Origin: DATDSR01 sp036517855
Lineage (GTDB): Bacteria; Patescibacteriota; Minisyncoccia; Phycocordibacterales; DATDSR01
Assembly (NCBI GenBank): GCA_036517855.1
Contig: DATDSR010000035.1
Span: forward strand, 1-22,021
Reading direction: 5' to 3'
DNA length: 22,021 nt
The notes below the pieces were generated by a model that did not search any database, had not been told where the DNA came from, and saw only the letters and a program-made list of their open reading frames with translations. The position numbers and the translations under genes were made by a program. Of the stretch, positions 4,991-10,692 are shown piece after piece; the first letter of the stretch is position 1; each line of letters starts with the position of its first letter.

Positions 4991-5563
4991 ATGCTTGTAA
5001 CCATCGCTCAAACTCTGATACCGGCGGGGGTTGTGCTCGGTCAGATTGGGATTGTTATCCTTTTGCTGGCTTTGATTTTTGACAGTAATGGGTGGCTGGT
5101 GCAGTGGGTGGGCAAACACGCGATTTGGTTGGCAACACTCTTTCTACTTGCTGCCGTAGGGGGCTCTCTCTTCTATTCAAACGTCATTGGCTTTGAGCCA
5201 TGCTATCTGTGCTGGTGGCAACGAATTTTTATCTACCCGCAACTAGTTTTGTTTGTAGTGGCGCTTTGGGAGCAGAGGTCAGACCTCCCACGAGGAGGAC
5301 TGACCTCGGGGAACGAAGTCTTCGTTTATTCGCTTCCACTATCTATTATCGGCGCGCTTATTGCCGTTTACCAAATCCTTCTCCCCTATCTTGCACAAGC
5401 GGGCATTGATTGTGGCTCGTCTGGCCCGGCTTGTACCAAGCTCTATGTGCTTGCCTTCGGCTATGTGACTATCCCCGTGATGTCTCTCACCGCTTTTGCT
5501 ATAATGATTCTGCTCGCTATTGCAAGTAAAATTAATAGTAAAGCAACGAGCGCCGCGCTTTAA
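4991..5563 (+). CDS. DsbB-like disulfide bond formation protein
   Basis: A 190-residue membrane protein. DsbB proteins pass electrons from a periplasmic thiol oxidase to quinone, recharging protein disulfide formation. The first redox pair is CYLC in FEPCYLCWWQR (C71, C74); the second is C141 and C148 in IDCGSSGPACTK, followed by a helix with VTIPVMSL. There are about five membrane segments (10-30, 44-62, 80-93, 114-132, 152-178), one more at the N-terminus than the usual four. Residues 96-107 (RSDLPRGGLTSG) are encoded by a palindromic element at 5275-5307 between the second and third core helices. The thioredoxin-like gene follows 35 bases later and is probably its partner. Confidence 0.9.
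   Translation: MLVTIAQTLIPAGVVLGQIGIVILLLALIFDSNGWLVQWVGKHAIWLATLFLLAAVGGSLFYSNVIGFEPCYLCWWQRIFIYPQLVLFVVALWEQRSDLPRGGLTSGNEVFVYSLPLSIIGALIAVYQILLPYLAQAGIDCGSSGPACTKLYVLAFGYVTIPVMSLTAFAIMILLAIASKINSKATSAAL
5275..5307. repeat. Palindromic element copy 1, in the dsbB-like gene
   Basis: GAGGTCAGACCTCC (5275-5288) and GGAGGACTGACCTC (5294-5307) form 14-bp arms with one A/A mismatch and a 5-base loop. It is translated in frame as RSDLPRGGLTS. A near-identical copy sits at 6639-6671 in the DUF192 gene. Confidence 0.9.
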
Positions 5564-5598
5564 TGGACGATTGCGCGGCATGATTTCGACTAAATCAC

Positions 5599-6036
5599 AT
5601 GCAAAAGAATAACTGGGTACTGTACGGCGGAGCAATCATAGTCATCGCTTTTATTGCACTTATTTGGACTAGTTCAAAGGGTGGGGGTGCAGCCGATCCT
5701 CAAATGGACCAGTTTGCTATGTGCCTAAAAGATAAGGGTGCTGTGTTCTATGGCGCCTTTTGGTGTTCGCATTGCGCTGCGCAAAAGGCTCTCTTCGGTA
5801 ATTCCGTAGATAAGCTCCCTTACGTAGAGTGCTCTACTGCCGACAGCCAAGGGCAACTTCAAATATGTAAAGACAAGGAAATTAAAAGTTACCCTACGTG
5901 GGAGTTCCCACCAGTTCTTGGCACTACCGCACCATCACGCTTAACTGGCGAAATCCCCCTTGCTCAACTGGCAGATAAAACTGGTTGCGCTCTGCCGGGT
6001 TCGACAGACTCACCGCAAGCAAGCATAAACCCGTGA
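5599..6036 (+). CDS. Membrane-anchored thioredoxin-like protein
   Basis: A 145-residue protein with one N-terminal membrane helix (about 7-23) and a thioredoxin-like domain. The active site is FWCSHCAAQK (C56, C59), and the cis-Pro is P99 in SYPTWEF. Extra cysteines C78 (VECS) and C90 (QICKD) flank the middle strand, and RLTGEIPLAQLADKTGC ends the fold. This pattern, with VECS and LTGE..L..L, resembles the thioredoxin domains fused or linked to DsbB/VKOR proteins. That fits its place right after the dsbB-like gene as the exported oxidase. PPVLGTTAPS between WEF and RLTGE looks like a small loop insertion. The stop codon lies inside the left arm of a hairpin (6029-6053). Confidence 0.85.
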   Translation: MQKNNWVLYGGAIIVIAFIALIWTSSKGGGAADPQMDQFAMCLKDKGAVFYGAFWCSHCAAQKALFGNSVDKLPYVECSTADSQGQLQICKDKEIKSYPTWEFPPVLGTTAPSRLTGEIPLAQLADKTGCALPGSTDSPQASINP

Positions 6037-6053
6037 GGACGGTCCTCACGGGT
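6029..6053. terminator. Shared hairpin terminator between convergent genes
   Basis: ACCCGTGAGGAC (6029-6040) and GTCCTCACGGGT (6042-6053) form a perfect 12-bp arm pair around one base. The plus-strand thioredoxin gene stops inside the left arm. On the minus strand the stem is followed by TTATGCTT, so it best serves orphan cassette 3. The stem sequence resembles the cassette 1 terminator. Confidence 0.7.
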
Positions 6054-6071
6054 GATTTGAACGTGGACTAA

Positions 6072-6557
6072 CTAAGGGCCAACCGGGCGGAGCGCGTGAT
6101 AAGCGGTCCAAAACGAGGTGTCGGTGGCCCACTCATAGGAGGCGGCAGGACTCAAGTTCGAGTCGCTGCATTGGTCCACCTCCGTCTCTCCGTAGAGGAA
6201 GGGGTCCTGGCCTTCCCACGACACCTCGATGATAGCCCCGTAACAGCTGCTGCCTGTTACGTAGCGCCCTGACTGAATAGGGTAGCTGGCCGAGATGACG
6301 AGTTTCGTGCCCGACACCAGATTGCTTGGGCACACGATGTGCCCGCCACCGTCGAGAACCCTTATCCTCATCTCACGCTCCACAGAGGGGGGCGAGGTCG
6401 GATAAACCACACATGGCGCCGAACGCACTGCGCTCCAGAGACGCTGTTGGCCAAGGGCCCGCCTTTCCGCCTCGAATGGGGTAAGCGGACGGTGTCCACA
6501 TCCCTGCGTGAGCGCTACGAGGACGAGCAAAAGAAAAAATGCTATTCTTGACCACAT
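6072..6557 (-). CDS. Hypothetical lipoprotein-like exported protein (orphan cassette 3)
   Basis: A 161-residue protein starting MWSRIAFFLLLVLVALTQGC, a hydrophobic signal segment ending in a near-lipobox (LTQGC, with C20 the likely lipidated residue; the -3 position is not ideal). The rest is a Cys-containing, beta-looking extracellular region with no recognised family. ATG 6557 is supported by GAGGTG 4 bases upstream and a -35/-10 promoter at 6582-6610. The start overlaps the divergent DUF192 start: the two ATGs share two bases. The codons look markedly more GC-rich than the flanking genes. The hairpin at 6029-6053 closes the unit. Confidence 0.75.
   Translation of the reverse strand: MWSRIAFFLLLVLVALTQGCGHRPLTPFEAERRALGQQRLWSAVRSAPCVVYPTSPPSVEREMRIRVLDGGGHIVCPSNLVSGTKLVISASYPIQSGRYVTGSSCYGAIIEVSWEGQDPFLYGETEVDQCSDSNLSPAASYEWATDTSFWTAYHALRPVGP
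6543..6548 (+). promoter_or_regulatory. Extended -10 promoter of the DUF192 gene
   Basis: TGCTATTCT at 6540-6548 is an extended -10 ending 7 bases before ATG 6556, so the mRNA should be leaderless or nearly so. The box lies inside the first codons of the oppositely directed cassette 3 gene. Confidence 0.55.
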
Positions 6558-7044
6558 GGGTCACCTCGCTTTCCGTCCAAAATGGTATCACATAATAATA
6601 TTAGCGTCAATAGGGCTCGCAATCTTGCTCTGGGCACAGAGGTCGGACCTCCCACTAGGAGGACCGACCTCAGAAAACGTAGTCAAGAAACAGGTAAGCG
6701 CTACGCTAGGTACTGTGCCACTTTATCTTGAGGTTGCTGATACAGACACTACTCGCGAGCAAGGCCTATCTGGTCGCACTTCCATGCCGGATGACAATGG
6801 GATGCTATTCGTATTTGATGAGCCAGATACACATACCTTCTGGATGAAGGATATGCTTTTTGATTTAGACTTTATTTGGCTAGATGCCAATAAGACAGTG
6901 GTAGAGATAACTCCAAATGTAAGTAAAGATAGCTACCCGGAGTTCTACGCCCCGAGCGGGCCAGTCCTATACATGCTTGAACTAAAAGCCGGCACTGCCG
7001 CGCGCGAAAACATTCAAATAGGCGACGTCTTTAACTTGCCTTGA
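6556..7044 (+). CDS. DUF192 family exported protein
   Basis: A 162-residue protein with one N-terminal membrane segment (about 11-26) and a DUF192 domain (about 50-160). Motifs are TTREQGLSGRTSMPDDNGMLFVF, then THTFWMKDMLFDLDFIWLD and later YMLELKAGTA, the usual DUF192 order. The family is compact, beta-rich, often exported and functionally unassigned. The frame is open back to 6508, but ATG 6556 is chosen because an extended -10 lies at 6540-6548 and the product then begins with a normal membrane anchor. Residues 29-39 (RSDLPLGGPTS) come from a palindromic element at 6639-6671, in the linker between anchor and domain. The 3' end overlaps the convergent STAS-like gene by 14 bases. Confidence 0.88.
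   Translation: MGHLAFRPKWYHIIILASIGLAILLWAQRSDLPLGGPTSENVVKKQVSATLGTVPLYLEVADTDTTREQGLSGRTSMPDDNGMLFVFDEPDTHTFWMKDMLFDLDFIWLDANKTVVEITPNVSKDSYPEFYAPSGPVLYMLELKAGTAARENIQIGDVFNLP
6582..6610 (-). promoter_or_regulatory. -35/-10 promoter of orphan cassette 3
   Basis: On the minus strand TTGACG (6605-6610) and TACCAT (6582-6587) are 17 bases apart, with TG one base before the -10. Transcription would start near 6575 and the leader contains GAGGTG (6562-6567). The whole promoter lies inside the 5' coding part of the divergent DUF192 gene. Confidence 0.55.
6639..6671. repeat. Palindromic element copy 2, in the DUF192 gene
   Basis: GAGGTCGGACCTCC (6639-6652) and GGAGGACCGACCTC (6658-6671) are 14-bp arms with one A/A mismatch and a 5-base loop. 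It matches copy 1 (5275-5307) at nearly every base. The A-T pair of copy 1 is a G-C pair here, a compensatory change. It is read in the same frame as copy 1. Confidence 0.9.
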
Positions 7045-7420
7045 GCCACTCGAGAGCTTTATCTTTGTCGATGAAAAATTGCACTCGATCGCCCTTGCCC
7101 GAGGCACTCACGATAAAGTTGATGATTGATTTGACGGCACCCGCCACGCCAAAGATAGCTGTGCGCTCTATCTGCTTGTCAGAGAGCGTCGCGGTGTAAA
7201 TATCGGTCGCACCTTTGTTGGGGATACCCGCGTTGGTAAGGTCTACCAATACGCGAAAGTGTTGCTCGGGATACTTGGTCTTTAGATCTTCGTACCAACT
7301 CTTAACAAACTTGGCCATTACCAAATGCTCGTGGTCATCTACACCCGGAGCTTTGAAGGCTAAGGTGACAAGATTTTGAACAGGATCAATAGTAAAAAGC
7401 ACTTTGCCAGTTTCATCCAT
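7031..7420 (-). CDS. STAS/SpoIIAA-like domain protein
   Basis: A 129-residue soluble protein. It starts with a strand pair (VLFTIDPVQNLVTLAF) and a long helix (MAKFVKSWYEDLKTKY), followed by HFRVLVDLTNAG, KQIERTAIFGVAGAVKSIINFIVSASGKGDRVQFFIDKDKALEWLKAS. The VLVDL strand, the following helix and a final DKDKALEWL helix match the SpoIIAA/STAS-like fold, often a regulatory or lipid-binding module. No phosphorylatable Ser can be assigned, so function is open. A TACAAT box ends 6 bases before ATG 7420, so the mRNA is predicted leaderless. The stop overlaps the convergent DUF192 gene. Confidence 0.6.
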   Translation of the reverse strand: MDETGKVLFTIDPVQNLVTLAFKAPGVDDHEHLVMAKFVKSWYEDLKTKYPEQHFRVLVDLTNAGIPNKGATDIYTATLSDKQIERTAIFGVAGAVKSIINFIVSASGKGDRVQFFIDKDKALEWLKAS

Positions 7421-7426
7421 GCTAGT

Positions 7427-7432
7427 ATTGTA
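7427..7432 (-). promoter_or_regulatory. -10 box of the STAS-like gene
   Basis: On the minus strand TACAAT ends exactly 6 bases before ATG 7420, which places transcription start on the start codon. There is no TG extension and no clear -35. Confidence 0.5.
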
Positions 7433-7441
7433 ACGCGAAAG

Positions 7442-8440
7442 CTACAATATCACCACTGTGCCAACGTATTGTTGGTAGAGATAGGACAAGCCAATTACTA
7501 CCAACAGCATCAGGAGGCCAGAGAAGACGTGCTTGGCGTGATGCTTCTTAAGCTCGATACCAAGAGAAAGTAGGATGGCAAAGAGAACAAGAGCCACCAC
7601 AAGCAAGTAAGCTAGGTCAAGTAACATCTTGGGACTTGAGAGAACCTTCTGTGGCAAGGTGGCATATTGAGTAGCACTCTCTACACTAGAGGCTGGAGGC
7701 TGGAGGCTGGAGGATTTTGAAACCGCTGGGACGGGCTCGGGTACATCAACGTTGCGCACAGCTACAAATTCGCCGCTTGTGACAACCGGCACAACACGCT
7801 CCTCACCCGGCTCGGGCGTTGTGCCGGCTTGAGCGTGGGCCACGGCAGTTAGAGTGGGCGATGGGGTGGGCACCACGATGGGAGCCGGCCTACCAAACAT
7901 TTGAGCAACGAAAATGGTGGGCTGTCCTTGGTACACCCCTTCGGCAGTGGCAATGCCCACTTCGGTGAAATTTACGTTAAGGATGTTCGCCCTATGTCCA
8001 GGAGAATTCATCCAAGCTTGGTTAACAACGGAAGAATCATTAAAGTTGATTGCCAAATTCTCGCCGGCGTAGATAAAGCGATAGCCCGCTTTGGTAAACC
8101 AATACCACGGGGTAATGCCCGTGGGCGAGACGTGGGCGAAGTAACCACGCGTGGCCATGTCGTTTGCCTTCTCTTGAGCGGCCTCCTGTAAGGTCTTGTT
8201 TATAACAAGTGGCGTTAAATTGTAAATTCCTCGATCCTGGTTAGCCATATCCACAAGCACGCCCGGCAACACAGCGGCTAGGTAATGTGTTCGTGAGAGA
8301 ACAAACATTTGGGTGAAAGCCAGACCGAAAATGGCGGCCACGAATAAGAATACCGCCGCCATTGCTTCAAGGCGGAAAAAGTGAGGCCTGTAGCCATTTT
8401 CATGGTGTGGGATAAAATACTTCTTAAACACACCTGTCAT
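7442..8440 (-). CDS. CAP (SCP/PR-1) domain membrane protein
   Basis: A 332-residue envelope protein. A first membrane helix lies at about 27-47 and the CAP domain at about 62-183. The domain has VLVDMANQDR, LQEAAQEKANDMATRGYFAH, AGENLA, VNQAWMNSPGHRANIL and IFVAQMFG. H103, E127 and H149 are the conserved cavity residues of the bacterial SCP-like family, whose activity is unclear. A Pro/Thr/Val-rich linker (184-265) contains SSSLQPPASS, encoded by a 7-base tandem repeat at 7691-7711. Two more membrane helices follow (about 272-294 and 304-325). The domain should face outside the cell. A TGTTATAAT box lies 9 bases upstream of the ATG. Confidence 0.9.
   Translation of the reverse strand: MTGVFKKYFIPHHENGYRPHFFRLEAMAAVFLFVAAIFGLAFTQMFVLSRTHYLAAVLPGVLVDMANQDRGIYNLTPLVINKTLQEAAQEKANDMATRGYFAHVSPTGITPWYWFTKAGYRFIYAGENLAINFNDSSVVNQAWMNSPGHRANILNVNFTEVGIATAEGVYQGQPTIFVAQMFGRPAPIVVPTPSPTLTAVAHAQAGTTPEPGEERVVPVVTSGEFVAVRNVDVPEPVPAVSKSSSLQPPASSVESATQYATLPQKVLSSPKMLLDLAYLLVVALVLFAILLSLGIELKKHHAKHVFSGLLMLLVVIGLSYLYQQYVGTVVIL
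7691..7711. repeat. Tandem heptamer repeat in the CAP gene linker
   Basis: Three perfect copies of GGCTGGA, flanked by partial copies (GA before, GG after). On the coding strand it gives the low-complexity SSSLQPPASS. Because the unit is 7 bases, a change of one copy would shift the frame before the C-terminal membrane helices. Confidence 0.85.
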
Positions 8441-8449
8441 ATTGTGTCA

Positions 8450-8455
8450 ATTATA
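8450..8455 (-). promoter_or_regulatory. Extended -10 promoter of the CAP gene
   Basis: On the minus strand TGTTATAAT (8450-8458) is a perfect extended -10, with 9 bases before ATG 8440. The leader would be only a few bases and has no Shine-Dalgarno sequence. Confidence 0.6.
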
Positions 8456-8524
8456 ACACGCCCCTAGAAAAAAACAAGCCCCTTGCATGCACAGTCTTTA
8501 CTCGCTGATAGTTATTTTATCTGA

Positions 8525-8530
8525 TAGAAT
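8525..8530 (+). promoter_or_regulatory. Extended -10 promoter of the DsbA-like operon
   Basis: TGATAGAAT at 8522-8530 is an extended -10 ending 7 bases before ATG 8538. It should drive the four-gene operon 8538-10627 from a nearly leaderless start. Confidence 0.6.
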
Positions 8531-8537
8531 ATGAGCC

Positions 8538-9275
8538 ATGGAACAAGAAAAAAATATGACTGTGCCCGGAGCAATAGTTGCGGCGGGGATAATAATCGCC
8601 CTTGCAGTACTTTACACCGGAGGCGGTAAGAATGGAGCACAAAAAGTTGCTGACACTGAGGTAAAGACTGTGACCCAAAAGCAAACAAAAGAAGAATTAG
8701 CCGCGAATGTAAAACCCGTTTCAAGTGCTGACCACATCATTGGCAATCCAAATGCGCCGGTTAAAATTATTGAGTTTTCAGACATTCAGTGTCCTTACTG
8801 CCAGCAATTCCACCCCACTCTTCTGCAAGCAATGGATGAGTATGGCAAAGCTGGTAAGGTGGCCTGGATCTATCGGCACTTCCCCCTCGTTTCTATCCAC
8901 CCGCTCGCAATGCCAGCAGCGCTCGCGTCGGAATGCGTCGCCGAACAAGGGGGTAATGATATGTTCTGGGCATACTTAAATAAGCTTTTCGCCGATGGTT
9001 TAACGAGCGAACAGCAGATCTCTGACACAGCCAAAGAGCTTGGCGTAGTCAAGAAGCTTGGTGGGCTAGATATGGCAAGCTTCAAAACTTGTTTAGAAAC
9101 TCAAAAGTATAAAGACGCCGTCGAAGCTGAGATCCAAAATGCCATAGACTCTGGAGTATCTGGTACACCCACAAGCATTGTGCTCGACAAAAATGGCAAG
9201 GTTGTAGGAGTCCTAGGTGGCGCAAGCCCTTACGCCCAAGTCAAAGCACTTATAGATGTGGCTCTCACGAAATAA
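8538..9275 (+). CDS. DsbA-family thiol oxidoreductase, membrane-anchored
   Basis: A 245-residue protein with an N-terminal membrane helix (about 9-27), a charged linker, then a DsbA/thioredoxin-like domain from about 66. GNPNAPVKIIEFSDIQCPYC gives the active site CPYC (C85, C88); the helical insert runs about 125-195, and the cis-Pro is P211 in SGTPTSIVLDKNGKVVG. This is the BdbD/DsbA_4-type arrangement that introduces or shuffles disulfides in exported proteins. The DsbB-like protein at 4991-5563 is a plausible electron acceptor. The first gene of an operon, it overlaps the next gene by 20 bases. Confidence 0.92.
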   Translation: MEQEKNMTVPGAIVAAGIIIALAVLYTGGGKNGAQKVADTEVKTVTQKQTKEELAANVKPVSSADHIIGNPNAPVKIIEFSDIQCPYCQQFHPTLLQAMDEYGKAGKVAWIYRHFPLVSIHPLAMPAALASECVAEQGGNDMFWAYLNKLFADGLTSEQQISDTAKELGVVKKLGGLDMASFKTCLETQKYKDAVEAEIQNAIDSGVSGTPTSIVLDKNGKVVGVLGGASPYAQVKALIDVALTK

Positions 9276-9810
9276 AGCACTTGTTATTGCGCTCCTTGTG
9301 GTGGGACTTGCGCTCATCATACGATTTTACAGTTCGGGGGAACCCACACAAAGTTTTGTGGGTAGCAGTAAACCGTTGTTGAGAGAACCTGGCTCCGAAC
9401 ATTCACATATGAGCATTATGCTCGTGGTCAACGGAACATCCGTTAATTTTTACCATGATAAATACGTAGACAAGAGTGAATACGCCCACTTTCACCCAGA
9501 GGATATTGGGGGCTACTTCATACACAAGCACGCCAGCGGAGTAACACTGTCGTACTTCCTAGACACCTTGGGCATGAAACTTACTCCCGATTGTCTTACT
9601 CTAGAGACGGGGATTGGATACTGCGACGACGGCAAGGCCACCCTCTCGCTTTATATTAATCGTAGACCATACGAGGGCGACATCAGCTTTTACGAATTAC
9701 GGGATGGTGATAAAATACTCATTAACTACGGCACCTCGACCGCAGTTGAGCTAATGCTTGAAGCCAACGGCATCCCAGATATCCCCGAGGATCTATCTCA
9801 ACACGGATGA
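9256..9810 (+). CDS. Histidine-rich exported hypothetical protein
   Basis: A 184-residue protein: an N-terminal membrane helix (about 7-23), then an extracellular part. The segment from residue 49 is dense in His: EHSHMS (H49, H51), YHDKY (H67), YAHFHPEDIGGYFIHKH (H78, H80, H90, H92). Two cysteines follow, PDCLTLE (C113) and GYCDDG (C123). The Cys pair could be a disulfide made by the DsbA-like protein encoded just upstream. The HxH sets suggest metal binding, by inference only. I did not recognise a named family with certainty. ATG 9256 overlaps the dsbA-like gene by 20 bases, and its stop overlaps the next ATG by 4, indicating translational coupling. Confidence 0.8.
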   Translation: MWLSRNKALVIALLVVGLALIIRFYSSGEPTQSFVGSSKPLLREPGSEHSHMSIMLVVNGTSVNFYHDKYVDKSEYAHFHPEDIGGYFIHKHASGVTLSYFLDTLGMKLTPDCLTLETGIGYCDDGKATLSLYINRRPYEGDISFYELRDGDKILINYGTSTAVELMLEANGIPDIPEDLSQHG

Positions 9811-10067
9811 TTGACTACGTACCAAAACTACCGGGAGGTTCAGGGTCCTTCTTCGGCAATTTCACACTCCCAGATGCTGTGATTGGGTCAAACGTACTCT
9901 GGATTATCTTCCTGTGCTTGTTCGTCGTTTTGGGTATCACTACAATAGTTTTGTTTTACCATTGGATAAAGTATGGCTTTGGAGATAAGAATGTAATCCT
10001 CGCCCAGATTCTTTATACCCTTGTCACTTTGGCCGCTTTAGGATCACTAGTGAGTGTAATCCCATAG
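9807..10067 (+). CDS. Small two-helix membrane protein
   Basis: An 86-residue protein starting MIDYVPKLPGGSGSFFGN. Two membrane segments (about 30-51 and 63-85) flank a short basic loop, HWIKYGFGDKN. No family was recognised. It overlaps the preceding gene at ATGA and is followed after 2 bases by the PH-domain gene, so it is surely cotranscribed. It might help the PH-domain membrane protein, but that is a guess from position. Confidence 0.75.
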   Translation: MIDYVPKLPGGSGSFFGNFTLPDAVIGSNVLWIIFLCLFVVLGITTIVLFYHWIKYGFGDKNVILAQILYTLVTLAALGSLVSVIP

Positions 10068-10069
10068 AT

Positions 10070-10627
10070 ATGAATAAACTGCCGCTTGAACCAGGTGAGA
10101 AGATAATTATGGTCTGTCGCAGACATTGGCTGGCATACGCCGCCGATACAGTGGTTGTTATTATATTATTCATCCTGCCATATGCCGCATATCGAATGCT
10201 TGGCTTGGCCACGAGCATCACTTTAACGGACGGGCTCCAAACACTGGCGACCTTCTTCTACCTAACTTGGTTTCTGCTTTTGTGGGCGTACTTCTTCGTG
10301 GCTTGGACAAACGTGTATCTTGATGCCTGGGTGATCACCGACAGGCGCATTGTGGATATCGAGCAGACCGGACTCTTTCACCGATCGGTTTCGGACTTTC
10401 GCATTGAGAAGATCCAAAACATTATGGTCAAAGAGGTCGGATTTATCGCGCATTCATTTGGTTATGGCTCCATCATCGTTGAGACAGCCGGCGAACGCAT
10501 CAAGCTCGAATTCGATCTCCTACCCAACCCCACCAAAGTCCGCGATCTAATCTCTGAATGCCACGACAAATGCCTAGCCCGCCTCTCCACCAACCCCGAC
10601 TCAAGAGACCTCGCCACCGGCGACTAA
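10070..10627 (+). CDS. Bacterial PH (YdbS-like) domain membrane protein
   Basis: A 185-residue protein. It opens with LPLEPGEKIIMVCRRHWLAY, then two membrane helices (about 22-40 and 58-80), then a bacterial PH domain (about 83-165). The domain has NVYLDAWVITDRRIVDIEQTGLF, SDFRIEKIQNIMVKEVG and YGSIIVETAGERIKLEFDLLPNP. TDRR followed by the I.D...GLF and V.V....G strands is typical of the bPH_2/YdbS family, cytoplasmic modules of unknown ligand on membrane anchors. It is the last gene of the DsbA-like operon, with inverted repeats at 10630-10645 and 10653-10686 after it. Confidence 0.88.
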   Translation: MNKLPLEPGEKIIMVCRRHWLAYAADTVVVIILFILPYAAYRMLGLATSITLTDGLQTLATFFYLTWFLLLWAYFFVAWTNVYLDAWVITDRRIVDIEQTGLFHRSVSDFRIEKIQNIMVKEVGFIAHSFGYGSIIVETAGERIKLEFDLLPNPTKVRDLISECHDKCLARLSTNPDSRDLATGD

Positions 10628-10629
10628 TC

Positions 10630-10645
10630 CTGGTAAACAAACCAG
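10630..10645 (+). terminator. Small hairpin after the PH-domain gene
   Basis: CTGGT (10630-10634) pairs with ACCAG (10641-10645) around a 6-base loop, 3 bases past the stop codon. The stem is short and no T run follows, so termination here is uncertain. Confidence 0.35.
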
Positions 10646-10652
10646 CCACTTG

Positions 10653-10686
10653 GCACAAGTTAGACGCTATAGCGTCTAACTTGTGC
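10653..10686. repeat. 34-bp perfect palindrome between convergent operons
   Basis: The 17-bp arms (GCACAAGTTAGACGCTA and its complement) meet at the centre without a loop. It separates the ends of two convergent operons, so it may act as a bidirectional terminator, although no T run follows on either strand. Its perfect symmetry also fits the dispersed palindromes seen elsewhere here. Confidence 0.8.
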
Positions 10687-10692
10687 TTCTGG

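Noticed and set aside
5312..5326. Short inverted repeat AACGAA-GTC-TTCGTT beside the dsbB palindrome
   Set aside because: Six-base arms are short enough to be chance, and the DUF192 copy lacks it, so it is not part of the shared element.
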